The notes under the pieces were generated by a model. The model had not been told where the DNA came from. It did not search any database and saw only the letters and a list, made by a program, of their open reading frames with translations. This document shows, one piece after another, positions 21,347 to 30,130 of a DNA stretch of 60,518 bases. A program made the position numbers and the translations under genes. Source of the stretch: an uncultured Faecalibacterium sp. Its GTDB lineage: Bacteria > Bacillota > Clostridia > Oscillospirales > Ruminococcaceae. Location of the stretch: the NCBI GenBank assembly GCA_934518555.1, contig CAKSXW010000004.1, forward strand, positions 1 to 60,518. Direction: 5' to 3'. The first letter of the stretch is position 1, and every line of letters begins with the position of its first letter.

Positions 21347-22943
21347 AGGAGCCACCGTTTCCCCAGGCCTGGTGCTGGGGCAGGTGAGCCGATTGGAGCG
21401 TCATGTGGAGGTGTTCAGCACCGGGCCCTTTAACCCGGAGCGAGAGCTGGAACAGCTGGCCACTGCGGTGCGGACGGCCCAGAACGAGCTGGACTCCATG
21501 GCAGAGGGGGCTGCCGCCACCGAACAGGCCATCCTCCAGTTCCAGAGCATGATGCTGGACGACGAGGGCATGATGAACGAGGTGCGGTTCTGCATCAACG
21601 CCGGCATCAGTGCCGCCGCCGCCATGGATAAGGTGGGCCAGCGGTACGCCGACCAGCTGGCCAACATGAAGGATAACCCCTACCTGCAGCTCCGCAGCGT
21701 GGATATCCTGGACGCCAGCCGCCGGGTGGTGAACATCCTGGGCAACCGGCCCCGGATGTGGCTGGCCCTGGACCACCCGGTGATCCTGGCGGCAGACCGC
21801 CTGATGCCCACGGACCTGTTCAGTGTGCCTTCGGGCATGATCCTGGGGGTCATTACTGCCGAGGGCAGCGGCCAGAGCCACGCCGCCATTATTGCCCGGG
21901 CCATGAACATCCCGGGCATCGTGCAGGTGGGCCGGGATTTTCTGGACGACTGCGACGGCCGCACGGTGATCCTGGACGCCACCAAGGGGGAATGCATCCT
22001 GGACCCGGACGTGGCAGCCCGGCAGCAGGCCGAAAACCGCATCTGTGAGCTCCAGCGGGAGAACCAGGAGCTCCGGGCCCTGACCAGCCAGCCCTGCGTG
22101 ACCCGGGACGGCCAGGCCTTTGAGCTGCTGGCCAACTGCTTTGGCCCGGAAGATATCGAGACCGCCCTGCTGTCCGGTGCCCAGGGAGTGGGCTTGCTGC
22201 GGAGCAGCTACATGATGCTGCCGGGCCGCATCCTGGACGAGCAGGAACAGTTCTATTTTTACTGCTCCTGCCTGGCAGCGGCCCAGGGCTGCCCGGTAAC
22301 GGTACGGACCTTTGATTTTGGGGCCGACCGCACCATGGCCGACGCCTACCAAGGGGTGGTGTCCTCCAAACTGGGGCTCCGGGGCATCCGCAACAGCCTG
22401 CGGCAGCCCCGACAGTTCGAGACCCAGATCTGTGCCCTGATGCGGGCCGCCGCCCGGGGCCCCCTGCGTGTGATGCTCCCCATGGTCACCGACGTGGAGG
22501 ACTGGGACGCCGCCATGCACATCGTGGAGCGGTGCCGCCAGAACCTCCGGGAGCGAGGGGTGCCCTTTAACGAGAACACCTCCTTTGGGGTCATGCTCAG
22601 CGTACCGGCTGCCTGCCTGACCGCAGAGCAGTTCGTGGAGCACGGCTGCAACTTTTTGGTCATTGGCACCAACGACCTGACCCAGTACACCCATGCGGCA
22701 GACCGGGAACTGGCCTGTGCCGAGCGGTACTACCGCCCTGCCAGCCTTGCCATGCAAAAGCTCATTGCCATGGTGCTGGAGGCTGCAAAGGCCCGGCAGG
22801 TGCCGGTGACCATCTGCGGCCTGGCAGTGGGCAACCCGGCCAACACGGTGCAGTATCTGCAGCTGGGCCTGCGGAGCTTCTCGGTGAGCCCCCAGAACCT
22901 TTTGAAGGTGAAGAAAGCTCTGCTGGAAGCAGAGAGCAAATAA
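21333..22943 (+). CDS. Divergent PTS enzyme I (PEP-protein phosphotransferase) paralogue
   Basis: A 536-residue protein aligned in order with enzyme I: N-terminal domain with phospho-His183 in GSGQSHAAIIAR, then the PEP-binding barrel. Arg290, Arg325, Asn447-Asp448 and Arg458 (GTNDLTQYTHAADR) and Cys495 are kept. The metal-ligand Glu of the GIMVE motif (E431 in E. coli) is Ser423 here (GVMLSVPAA), and CGELAGD is CGLAVGN. Canonical EI is about 570 residues. Either activity is altered or the protein has another role. No HPr gene is adjacent; a normal ptsI may exist elsewhere. Confidence 0.85.
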   Translation: MKVCKGATVSPGLVLGQVSRLERHVEVFSTGPFNPERELEQLATAVRTAQNELDSMAEGAAATEQAILQFQSMMLDDEGMMNEVRFCINAGISAAAAMDKVGQRYADQLANMKDNPYLQLRSVDILDASRRVVNILGNRPRMWLALDHPVILAADRLMPTDLFSVPSGMILGVITAEGSGQSHAAIIARAMNIPGIVQVGRDFLDDCDGRTVILDATKGECILDPDVAARQQAENRICELQRENQELRALTSQPCVTRDGQAFELLANCFGPEDIETALLSGAQGVGLLRSSYMMLPGRILDEQEQFYFYCSCLAAAQGCPVTVRTFDFGADRTMADAYQGVVSSKLGLRGIRNSLRQPRQFETQICALMRAAARGPLRVMLPMVTDVEDWDAAMHIVERCRQNLRERGVPFNENTSFGVMLSVPAACLTAEQFVEHGCNFLVIGTNDLTQYTHAADRELACAERYYRPASLAMQKLIAMVLEAAKARQVPVTICGLAVGNPANTVQYLQLGLRSFSVSPQNLLKVKKALLEAESK

Positions 22944-22984
22944 AAACAGGGGCTGCTGCACGCTGTGCAGCAGCCCCCCTTTGT
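22944..22984. terminator. Bidirectional terminator
   Basis: GGGGCTGCTGCAC and GTGCAGCAGCCCC arms (22949-22977) with flanking A- and T-runs; also usable by the minus-strand surface protein gene. A second hairpin, CCTGCCGTGCATT with AATGCACAGCAGG, lies at 22992-23023. Confidence 0.88.
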
Positions 22985-23050
22985 TTGGGGAACCTGCCGT
23001 GCATTTTGCGGAATGCACAGCAGGAGAAGATGGCTTTTAAAAATGGTTTC

Positions 23051-25231
23051 TCAGTTCATGCGGCGGTTCTTGCGGTCCAGCACAAAACCTGCGGCCAGCA
23101 GGAACATGCCGCTGAGGGCAGTGGCCACCACCGCCAGCCAGTTTGCACCGGTCTGGGGCAGAACAGCGGGAGCAGCAGTGGAAGCAGCGGCAGCGGCTTC
23201 CGGCTCTGCATTCTGCGCCACGTTCTGTGCGGCAGCAGTGTCAGCGGTGGTGTCTGTGGCGAGCGTGTCAGCCGGTGCAGTGCCGTCCTGTGCAGGGGTA
23301 TCCGGGGTCACAGGGGCCGGGGTGGTGCCCTCCGGCTGTTTGGGGGTATCCGGCTTGTTGGGCGTATCCGGGGTATTGCCGCCCGGCACGTCCGGGTCGG
23401 TGGTGTCCGGTTCACTGGGTTCCGGGGTCAGTTTGGGCAGCACCACACGCTTGGTCTGGCCGCACTTGTCAATGCTGCAGATGCAGTCTGCATAGCCGTC
23501 CTCTTCCAGCGTGGGCTTCTTGTACTCACCCTCCGGGCTCAGCTTCCAGTCGTGCAGGTCCTCGTCCTTCAGCTTGCTGGTGTCAATGCTGGGGTTCTCG
23601 TCCATGTACTTGCGGTTGTGGACGACCTTGTAGAGGTCACCTTTGTCTTTGTCGGAGAGGGTGTGCTTCGGTTTGGGGACATTGCCCTGCCAGAACGGAG
23701 TGGCATGAAATGCATCAGGATCAAGTGTTGTGGGCTCATTAAAAGTGCCATCGCTCAAAGGAGTGTTGCGGTAGAAATTGATGATAGCGGCATTGTCTTC
23801 GCCCAGATTGGAAGAGCCATCCTCGTTGTATTCTGCGGCCTCAGATGGGTTGGTACTAATATATTTTTGTGTAGAAAGGTCGTAATCATCGGCGGTGCCA
23901 ATTAAAGATGAGGAGTCACTGCTGGTCCTGTAGGCGTTTACGGTCGTTTTTCCGGTAGAGCTGTTGATCGTAACGTCCAAATTGCCATGAAGTGTGCCAA
24001 TAGCGGGTGTGGAGTCCTTGCTACAGGTGACGGCATTTACTGTTCCACCGGTAATATTGATCACAGTGGAGGTGCGTCCCATACCATGAGAGCCTATACC
24101 GTCAGCGCCAGAACCGGCGCCGATGGCAACACCATGACTAACGGCAGTAACGGCAGCATTATCTTCGATGTTAACCGTAGCAGAAGAAAGGTAACTGCCA
24201 ATGGCTGCTGGGGATCCTGGAAAGCCTAAGGCTTCGGCGTTTACCGATGCATTACCAGAAATTGTGACAGTGACTTTACCAGAATCACTCTCACCGCCAC
24301 CGATGGCACAGCCATCTTCGCTAGCAGCATCCACAGTGGCATGATCGGTGATGGTAATATCACTGTTGCCTCTCGAGTTAGCACCGGATCCAATGGCAGC
24401 ACCATCGCTTCCAAAGGCGGTAACATCTGCATTGCCCTCAATGCGGATATTTGATGCATTTCCATATTGACCGCCGCCGATACCGGCGCCGCCGTAACTA
24501 CCGCCGCTGGCAGTGATCTTACCGCCGGTGATGGTAATGTTGGAAGTACTGGCATAAACCTTGTCATTGTCAGGGGAATATACGCCGTAATGTGAGCCGC
24601 CGCCGATACCGGCAGCTCTATAGCAGCCGCCTGCCAGCAGCTCGCCAGTGTCCCCGTCAACGGTATTTCCGTTTTTGTCAGAACCATCATCATTCTTATC
24701 GTCCTTGATGGTCAGGGTGCCGGTGCCGTTCTTATCCGCTTTTTCGATGGCTGCGTGATATGCGTTTCCGCTGAGAACGGTGTTGTCGCCGTTCAGTTCA
24801 AGGCAGGTGTCGCCATCGCCCTTGATCTCGATGGGGGCCGACTTGCTGTTATCCCAACTGCGCTCCGTCTCAATGTGCACATCCTGCAGGGTCACATTGG
24901 CGATGTCGCCCTTATTTTCGGCGGTAATGGTGACGGTGTTGGAAGTGGTCTCGGTCTCGCCGGTGGTCTCGTCTTTGGTAGTCAGGACGATGTCGGGATC
25001 ATTGATGTCACGAATATCTTCTCCATTGTCATCCTTCACGCAGAGGTCTTTGTCCTTATCCGCCCACTGGGTGATGGACTGGCTACCATCTTTGGCCACG
25101 ATCTCCACACTGCCTTTTGTTACATCGTAGGTATCCGCAAAGGCTGCTGTGGCGATGGACGAGACCATGGCCATCAGAGCCGCTGTGGACAGCACCCGCA
25201 AGGCAAGCTGTTGTTTCACGTTTTTCCGCAT
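23051..25231 (-). CDS. LPXTG cell-wall-anchored beta-helix-like surface protein
   Basis: A 726-residue exported protein. A signal peptide (first about 32 residues, ending TAAFADT) is followed by Thr/Asp-rich strands and a central series of repeats with the pattern AGIGGG/AIGSG plus ITI strands (about 200-420), typical of a right-handed beta-helix. A Pro/Thr/Asp-rich stalk leads to LPQTG (691-695), a hydrophobic segment and a KNRR tail, the full sortase signal. The protein should be covalently fixed to peptidoglycan. Central DNA is visibly richer in A and T than its neighbours. SD GGAGGG precedes ATG 25231. Ligand unknown. Confidence 0.9.
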   Translation of the reverse strand: MRKNVKQQLALRVLSTAALMAMVSSIATAAFADTYDVTKGSVEIVAKDGSQSITQWADKDKDLCVKDDNGEDIRDINDPDIVLTTKDETTGETETTSNTVTITAENKGDIANVTLQDVHIETERSWDNSKSAPIEIKGDGDTCLELNGDNTVLSGNAYHAAIEKADKNGTGTLTIKDDKNDDGSDKNGNTVDGDTGELLAGGCYRAAGIGGGSHYGVYSPDNDKVYASTSNITITGGKITASGGSYGGAGIGGGQYGNASNIRIEGNADVTAFGSDGAAIGSGANSRGNSDITITDHATVDAASEDGCAIGGGESDSGKVTVTISGNASVNAEALGFPGSPAAIGSYLSSATVNIEDNAAVTAVSHGVAIGAGSGADGIGSHGMGRTSTVINITGGTVNAVTCSKDSTPAIGTLHGNLDVTINSSTGKTTVNAYRTSSDSSSLIGTADDYDLSTQKYISTNPSEAAEYNEDGSSNLGEDNAAIINFYRNTPLSDGTFNEPTTLDPDAFHATPFWQGNVPKPKHTLSDKDKGDLYKVVHNRKYMDENPSIDTSKLKDEDLHDWKLSPEGEYKKPTLEEDGYADCICSIDKCGQTKRVVLPKLTPEPSEPDTTDPDVPGGNTPDTPNKPDTPKQPEGTTPAPVTPDTPAQDGTAPADTLATDTTADTAAAQNVAQNAEPEAAAAASTAAPAVLPQTGANWLAVVATALSGMFLLAAGFVLDRKNRRMN

Positions 25232-25366
25232 TGCAAAAACCCTCCAAACAAAAAACTTGCAGAGACGTAAACGTTACCGGGAGCGATGCCGAAAACCGGC
25301 AAAACCCGGGATTTCAGGGCAGAAAATCACATGGCTGTGCATTTTCATGCCCGGCGTCTCTTTGCG
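25232..25366 (-). other. Structured 5' leader of the LPXTG gene
   Basis: The predicted 135-nt leader starts near 25365. Read on the minus strand it begins with three consecutive small hairpins: GCGTC-GCAAAGA-GACGC, GCAT-GAAA-ATGC and CACA-GCCA-TGTG. I cannot match it to a known riboswitch. The gap continues to 25625 with the promoter and the rsmE terminator. Confidence 0.4.
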
Positions 25367-25371
25367 ACGCA

Positions 25372-25401
25372 AGTATAGTGCTGTGCCGTGGAGAATGTCA
25401 A
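25372..25401 (-). promoter_or_regulatory. Promoter of the LPXTG gene
   Basis: Minus-strand TTGACA (25396-25401), 18-bp spacer, TATACT (25372-25377). Confidence 0.8.
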
Positions 25402-25529
25402 GACAAAATGTTGAATTTTCGGGGGGGGTAGCAATTTTGTGGAATGAGCACAAAAACAGCCGAAAATTTGCAACAGAATGACAGGGCAAACCTGTACAAA
25501 AATCCGGGAGATCGTTATACGGGGCAAAA

Positions 25530-25574
25530 AATAAAAAATGGGCCCGGGAAAGCCCCCAGACTTTCCCGAACCCG
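25530..25574 (-). terminator. Terminator of the prmA-rsmE operon
   Basis: On the minus strand GGGTTCGGGAAAG and CTTTCCCGGGCCC arms are followed by ATTTTTTATTTTTT. Confidence 0.88.
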
Positions 25575-25625
25575 TGGGTCGGAATTTTTCTTTGATGGAA
25601 GGTGCGCCGCTCGCCGGAGCCCCGG

Positions 25626-26369
25626 TTATTCCAGATTGCCCGTCAGGGTCATCACAGCAGACAGCACTGCCAGGGGGGCTGTCTCGCACCGGAGGATCCG
25701 GGGGCCCAGGCCCACGGTCTTGGCCCCGGCCTGGGCAGCCATCTGGGCCTCCTCCGGGGCAAAGCCTCCCTCGGCCCCGGTGATAATGGCGATCTTCTGC
25801 CGCCGGCTTTCCGGGGCCGGGGTCTGGGCCAGCAGCTGGCGCAGGGGCGCACCGCCGCATTCGTAGCAGAACAGCACCAGGTCATACTGGTCAAAGGTGC
25901 GGCACACGGCCCCGAAGTTGGGCAGCGGCAGGGCCACGTCCGGCAGCACCCCCCGGCCGCACTGCTTGGCGGCCTCCAGGGCAATGCGGTTGTAGCGTTC
26001 GTTCTTCTGTTCCTCTTTTTTGGGGGCAGCCACGCAGTACCGGCTGAAGAAGGGCACCACATGGGCGGCCCCCAGCTCCACCCCGTGTTTGATGATCTGT
26101 TCCAATTTATCCTGCTTGGGGTAGCCCGCCAGCAGGGTGACCTCCACGGTGGGCTCGGCGGCACTGGGGTACCCCGGCTCCACCGAGAATTCCACGCAGT
26201 CATCCCCGAAGCCGGTGATGGTGGCGGTGTATTCCAGGGCGTTGCCGTCGCAAAGGATCACGGTATCCCCCAGTTTGGCCCGCATCACCCGGGCCAGGTG
26301 GTGGGCATCGGCCCCCCGGAGGGTGGCAGTGCCCTCTGCAATCTCAGTGGTAAAATAACGGTGCGGCAT
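25626..26369 (-). CDS. rsmE: 16S rRNA m3U1498 methyltransferase
   Basis: A 247-residue SPOUT-family methyltransferase acting on 16S rRNA. The N-terminal PUA-like part starts MPHRYFTTE with HHLARVMRAKLGD; the knotted SAM site is IITGAEGGFAPEEA followed by VGLGPRILRCETAPLAVLS, the standard RsmE ending. Length is normal. Start 26369 has AAAAGGAA upstream; the open frame extends into repeat R3 without homology. It follows prmA, the usual partner. Confidence 0.95.
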   Translation of the reverse strand: MPHRYFTTEIAEGTATLRGADAHHLARVMRAKLGDTVILCDGNALEYTATITGFGDDCVEFSVEPGYPSAAEPTVEVTLLAGYPKQDKLEQIIKHGVELGAAHVVPFFSRYCVAAPKKEEQKNERYNRIALEAAKQCGRGVLPDVALPLPNFGAVCRTFDQYDLVLFCYECGGAPLRQLLAQTPAPESRRQKIAIITGAEGGFAPEEAQMAAQAGAKTVGLGPRILRCETAPLAVLSAVMTLTGNLE

Positions 26370-26407
26370 ACTGTGCGTTCCTTTTCTTATGAGATGGTTC
26401 CTATAGA

Positions 26408-26537
26408 AAGGCTTCCCCCGGTCGGGGGAAGCTGTCACCGCAGGTGACTGATGAGGGTGCATCTTCAGCTGCTGTTTGCAGGAAATTACCCCTCATCCGG
26501 CGCTGCACGCCACCTTCCCCCCAAGGGGGGAAGGCTT
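26408..26537. repeat. Interspersed palindromic element R3 (inward pair)
   Basis: Two convergent units between prmA and rsmE: CTTCCCCCGGTCGGGGGAAG plus GTCACC-gca-GGTGAC plus TGATGAGGG, a 30-bp spacer, then CCCTCATCC plus GGCG-ctgca-CGCC plus CCTTCCCCCCAAGGGGGG. Confidence 0.85.
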
Positions 26538-26562
26538 ATGCGGTCATTGTATCTTCGAAATA

Positions 26563-27477
26563 TCAGGCCTTCTGGCAGATGATGCACTCCCAGCCACGCT
26601 TTTCCTTCACCTCTACCACGGCAAGGCCTGCGGCTTCCAGGCCTGCCAGCACCTCGTCCTTGCGGCTGTCGATGATGCCGCTGGCAATAAAGGTGGCCCC
26701 CGGGGCCATCAGGCCGGGCACAGCCGGGGCCAGGCTCAAAATGGCGTTGGCCACGATGTTGGCGGTGATCAGGTCGTACTGGCCGCTGGCCTGGTCCGAC
26801 AGGTCGCCCACCAGTACGGTCAGCTTATCCTGCACGCCGTTCAGGGCAGCGTTCTCCCCAGCGGTGCGGACCGCCACCGGGTCGATGTCCACGCCCTCGG
26901 CCACGGCGGCACCCAGCTTCAGGGCTGCAATGGCCAGGATGCCGCTGCCGGTGCCGATATCCAGCACACGCTCGCCGCCCTGCACCCGCTGGTCCAGGGC
27001 CTCCAGGCACAGGCTGGTGGTCTCGTGGCCGCCGGTGCCAAAGGCCAGGCCCGGGTCCAGCACCAGCTTTACCCGGGGGGTGTCATACTGCTGCCAGGAG
27101 GGCACCACAGCCAGCCGCTGGCCGATCTCCAGGGGGTGGTAATACTTGCGCCAGCCGTTCTGCCAGTCCTCCTGCTCTACCCCCTGGGTCTCCACGGTGT
27201 AGGCAATGCCGGCGGCCTCCATCCGGGCAGCGATGAGGGCCAGGGTCTCCACAGGGGAAGCCTCCGGCTCCAGGTACAGGTGGATGATCACCGTATCCCG
27301 GGGCTTGTCCAGCAGCTCCTGCTCGATCAGGTCCACATGGGCGATCTCGGCCACCTGCTGCTCGATATCGCTGTAATCCTCAATATAAATGCCGCCCTCG
27401 GCGATCATGGTGGCAACGGCCTCGGCGTTGTCAGCGTCGGCCTTGGCCACGGTCAGGCGGATGTCGGTCCATTCCAT
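26563..27477 (-). CDS. prmA: Ribosomal protein L11 methyltransferase
   Basis: A 304-residue SAM enzyme that trimethylates ribosomal protein L11. The N-terminal L11-recognition domain covers about residues 1-110. The catalytic domain has the PrmA hallmark LDPGLAFGTGGHETT, motif I VLDIGTGSGILAIAA, and TANIVANAIL (the NI motif). ATG 27477 follows AAAGGAGG. It is separated from rsmE by repeat element R3 but probably co-transcribed with it. Confidence 0.96.
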   Translation of the reverse strand: MEWTDIRLTVAKADADNAEAVATMIAEGGIYIEDYSDIEQQVAEIAHVDLIEQELLDKPRDTVIIHLYLEPEASPVETLALIAARMEAAGIAYTVETQGVEQEDWQNGWRKYYHPLEIGQRLAVVPSWQQYDTPRVKLVLDPGLAFGTGGHETTSLCLEALDQRVQGGERVLDIGTGSGILAIAALKLGAAVAEGVDIDPVAVRTAGENAALNGVQDKLTVLVGDLSDQASGQYDLITANIVANAILSLAPAVPGLMAPGATFIASGIIDSRKDEVLAGLEAAGLAVVEVKEKRGWECIICQKA

Positions 27478-27519
27478 AAATAGAAACCTCCTTTGGGTCC
27501 GTTGGGTCTACATAAGAGT

Positions 27520-27548
27520 ATAGTACCCGATTCCTGCCGGGGATGCAA
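27520..27548 (-). promoter_or_regulatory. Promoter of prmA-rsmE
   Basis: Minus-strand TTGCAT (27543-27548), 17-bp spacer, TACTAT (27520-27525). A plus-strand extended -10 (TGTTAGAAT, 27620-27628) likely serves the acetyltransferase gene. Confidence 0.55.
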
Positions 27549-27696
27549 GTCTTTGCCGGGAAAAAGCCGCTCAAGGGGCCGGAGAGGCCTTTCCATGGCT
27601 TTCCTTTTGGGCAAAAGTATGTTAGAATTTATAAAGAGAATCCGGCAGCCTGAAAGGGCCCGGCTCCCTGTACCACAGTGAAAGGAACCCCTACCC

Positions 27697-28296
27697 ATGA
27701 TAACAGCCTATACCTGGCGGAAGCTCACCGCCCAAGAACTGACGGACGTGTACCGGAACGAGATGCGCCGGGATTTTCCTGCCGGGGAGCTGAAGCCCCT
27801 GAGCATGATCCTGGCCAGCGAGGCAGAGGGGACGGCCCATACCTGGGGCGTTTTTGACGGCCAGAAGCTGGCGGCCTATCTGCTGATGGTGCAGCCCCAG
27901 GGGGTGGCCGTAAGCCAGCTGGACTACTTTGCGGTGGTGCCGGAATACCGGGCCAAGGGCATTGGGGCCCAGCTGCTGGCCCAGCTGCCCCAGCAGGAGG
28001 CAGCAGCCGACGCCATCCTTATTGAAGCGGAGATCCCGGAGAAGGCAGAGGATGCCGCCATGGCAAAACGCCGCTTGGGCTTTTACGCCCGGTGCGGCGC
28101 CCGGGACACCGGGTATACCGAGCATCTGTTTGACGCCTGGTTCCACATTCTGGTGATGCCCTGCCCGGGCCGCCCCCTGCTGGAGGACCAGCTGGCGGTG
28201 GATGCCCTGGTAAGCTGCTACAAGCGCACCATCAGCGAGAGCCAGTGGCGCAAGTATGTGCAGTTCTATCCCCCGGAGGGGGGCCTGCGCCTGTAA
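27697..28296 (+). CDS. GNAT-family N-acetyltransferase
   Basis: A 199-residue protein. The acetyl-CoA site is seen at LDYFAVVPEYRAKGIGAQLL (the V.P.YR.KGIG pattern). An RRLGFYARCGARDTGY segment is the usual C-terminal strand of the fold. The C-terminal 45 residues are extra and not recognised. Substrate unknown. ATG 27697 lies 9 bases after AAAGGAA. It is followed closely by the lipoprotein gene, which has its own SD. Confidence 0.85.
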   Translation: MITAYTWRKLTAQELTDVYRNEMRRDFPAGELKPLSMILASEAEGTAHTWGVFDGQKLAAYLLMVQPQGVAVSQLDYFAVVPEYRAKGIGAQLLAQLPQQEAAADAILIEAEIPEKAEDAAMAKRRLGFYARCGARDTGYTEHLFDAWFHILVMPCPGRPLLEDQLAVDALVSCYKRTISESQWRKYVQFYPPEGGLRL

Positions 28297-28357
28297 GGGA
28301 GACCCCGGCGCAGGGATGCAAAGGTGAAACAGCAATTGCTGAAAAGGAGGTTTTCTT

Positions 28358-28894
28358 ATGACAACAAAAATGACTCGGCGCACATTTCTGAAGGGGGCTG
28401 CGGCTGCTGCGGCAGCAGTGTCCCTGTCCGGCCTGCTGACGGGCTGCGGCGGCGGTGGCCAGGAGCTGCCTGAAAACGAGATCCAGATCGGCGCATATAC
28501 CGTAAAGGTGTATGGCCTGGATGTGGACCGGGGCACGGAGATGAACCCGGCCGGTGCCATCCTGGGCAAGGTGAAGCTGCAGTTTGCAGACGGCGGCGGC
28601 AACTGGCAGACCATGAGATATGATGGGATGTTCAACGCAACCGTCAATGGACAAGCTCTGACCCAGGTGGCCCCCACCGGAAAGTTTACCGTGACCGATT
28701 CCATGGGCGGAAAGCTGCACAGCACGGTGGAGCAGGAGCTGCGGCTCAGCTTCCCCAACGAGGGCTGGCGTTACCTGTACCAGAACGGTGCAGTGGCAGT
28801 GCTGAACATCAAGATCAACGGCGTGACCGGAACGCTGTACCTGGTAAAACGGGACGGCAGATACGTTGCCACCAAGATCAAACCCATGAACTGA
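28358..28894 (+). CDS. Exported lipoprotein with twin-arginine-type signal, unknown function
   Basis: A 178-residue protein. The N-terminus MTRRTFLKGAAAAAA is a twin-arginine-like signal joined to a lipobox (LLTGC, Cys about 30). The mature part is a single domain of beta strands (IQIGAYTVKVYGLDV; VKLQFADGGGNW; GTLYLVKRDGRYVATKIK). No family recognised. It belongs to a set of seven proteins in this window with the same signal style. AAAAGGAGG precedes ATG 28358, and a terminator follows. Confidence 0.75.
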   Translation: MTTKMTRRTFLKGAAAAAAAVSLSGLLTGCGGGGQELPENEIQIGAYTVKVYGLDVDRGTEMNPAGAILGKVKLQFADGGGNWQTMRYDGMFNATVNGQALTQVAPTGKFTVTDSMGGKLHSTVEQELRLSFPNEGWRYLYQNGAVAVLNIKINGVTGTLYLVKRDGRYVATKIKPMN

Positions 28895-28905
28895 TAAAAA
28901 ACCTT

Positions 28906-28945
28906 TTGCCCCGGGCATTCTGGAAAGAGTGCCCGGGGCTTTTTG
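28906..28945 (+). terminator. Terminator after the lipoprotein gene
   Basis: GCCCCGGGCA and TGCCCGGGGC arms followed by TTTTT. The rest of the 28895-29204 gap holds the pst regulatory region. Confidence 0.9.
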
Positions 28946-29027
28946 TCGTTCTGCCCAGGGGCAGAAGGGTGGGTTTGGGCAGTTTTTCCGGCAATGTAAA
29001 GAAAGGTGCTATGGTTTTCACCGCCAG

Positions 29028-29123
29028 TTTACAAATTCCTTGCAAAGGCCCGGCTCAGCCCCCAAAGATTTACCTGCATTTTGCCCTGCCATGGTCGAAG
29101 AAATGCTGCCAGTGGGATACAAT
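29028..29123 (+). promoter_or_regulatory. pst promoter region with candidate PhoP boxes
   Basis: A -10 TACAAT lies at 29118-29123 with no good -35, which fits an activated promoter. Upstream are two hexamer pairs with 5-bp gaps, TTTACA-N5-CTTGCA (29028-29044) and TTTACC-N5-TTTGCC (29069-29085), similar to Gram-positive PhoP direct repeats (TTAACA-N5-TTAACA). This is a visual match only. Confidence 0.4.
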
Positions 29124-29204
29124 AGAGCCGTTCCCAAGGAAAACACAAACACAACATAAATTGCTGCCGGGCGGCTGCCCGGCCTTGTCTGGAGGATCAT
29201 CGCT

Positions 29205-30098
29205 ATGAAAAAGATCACTCGTCGTTCGTTCCTGGCTGTTTGTGGTGCAGCAGCTGCTGCCGCTGCCCTCACCGCCTGCGGCGGCTCCGCTTCTTCCGCT
29301 TCCACCGCCGCTTCCTCTGTGGCTTCTGCCGCTTCTTCCACTGCCGAGAAGGCAGCTGGTACCCTCAGCGGCAATGTGGCCACCGGCGGTTCTACCTCTA
29401 TGAAGAACGTCATCGCCGCCCTCACCGAAGGCTTTGCTGAGGTGGAGCCCGGCGTTACCGTCAGCTATGACCCCACCGGTTCCGGCGCAGGCATCACCGG
29501 TGCCACCGATAAGACCCTGGACATCGGCCTGTCCTCTCGTGCCCTGAAGGAGGACGAGAAGAACGCCGTGGAGGGCACCACCGTGGCCCTGGACGGCATT
29601 GCCATCATCGTGAACAAGGACAGCAAGGTGGCTGACCTGACCGTGGACCAGCTGAAGCAGATGTTCACTGGCGAAATCACCAACTGGAAGGATGTGGGCG
29701 GCGACGACGGCGAGATCGTGCTGGTGGGCCGTGAGGCTGGTTCCGGCACCCGTGACGGCTTTGAGAGCATCGTGGAGGTGAAGGACAGCTGCAAGTACGC
29801 CCAGGAGCTGACCGCCACCGGTGCTGTCATCAGTGCGGTGGAGGCCAACCCCCTGGCCATCGGCTACGCTTCTCTGTCTGCGGTAGGCGACACTGTGGCT
29901 ATGGTCACGGTGGAAGGCGTGGAGTGCAGCGAGGACACCGTGAAGGACGGCAGCTACAAGATCCAGCGTCCCTTCGTGTTCGTTACCAACAAGAGCGTGG
30001 CCCTGTCTGAGCAGGCCCAGGCCTTTGTGGACTTTGCCACCAGCAAGGACGCCGCAGACCTGATCCGCACCGCCGGTGCCGTGCCTGTGAACGAGTAA
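29205..30098 (+). CDS. pstS: Phosphate ABC transporter, substrate-binding lipoprotein
   Basis: A 297-residue exported binding protein. The signal MKKITRRSFLAVCGAAAAA ends in lipobox LTACG, then a Ser/Ala linker. The phosphate-binding fold is seen in GSTSMKNVIAALTEGF, YDPTGSGAGITG, LSSRALKEDE and GREAGSGTRDGF, where Ser, Thr and Arg ligands are expected. An RR pair in the signal hints at Tat export, unusual for PstS. It heads pstSCAB-phoU and is separated from pstC by a hairpin. Confidence 0.96.
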   Translation: MKKITRRSFLAVCGAAAAAAALTACGGSASSASTAASSVASAASSTAEKAAGTLSGNVATGGSTSMKNVIAALTEGFAEVEPGVTVSYDPTGSGAGITGATDKTLDIGLSSRALKEDEKNAVEGTTVALDGIAIIVNKDSKVADLTVDQLKQMFTGEITNWKDVGGDDGEIVLVGREAGSGTRDGFESIVEVKDSCKYAQELTATGAVISAVEANPLAIGYASLSAVGDTVAMVTVEGVECSEDTVKDGSYKIQRPFVFVTNKSVALSEQAQAFVDFATSKDAADLIRTAGAVPVNE

Positions 30099-30130
30099 GC
30101 TGGCCTTCCCCCAAACCCTGAATAGGAGTT

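Noticed and set aside
23987..24229. Short plus-strand frame opposite the LPXTG gene
   Set aside because: Antisense to the beta-helix repeats, no SD, no recognisable protein features.
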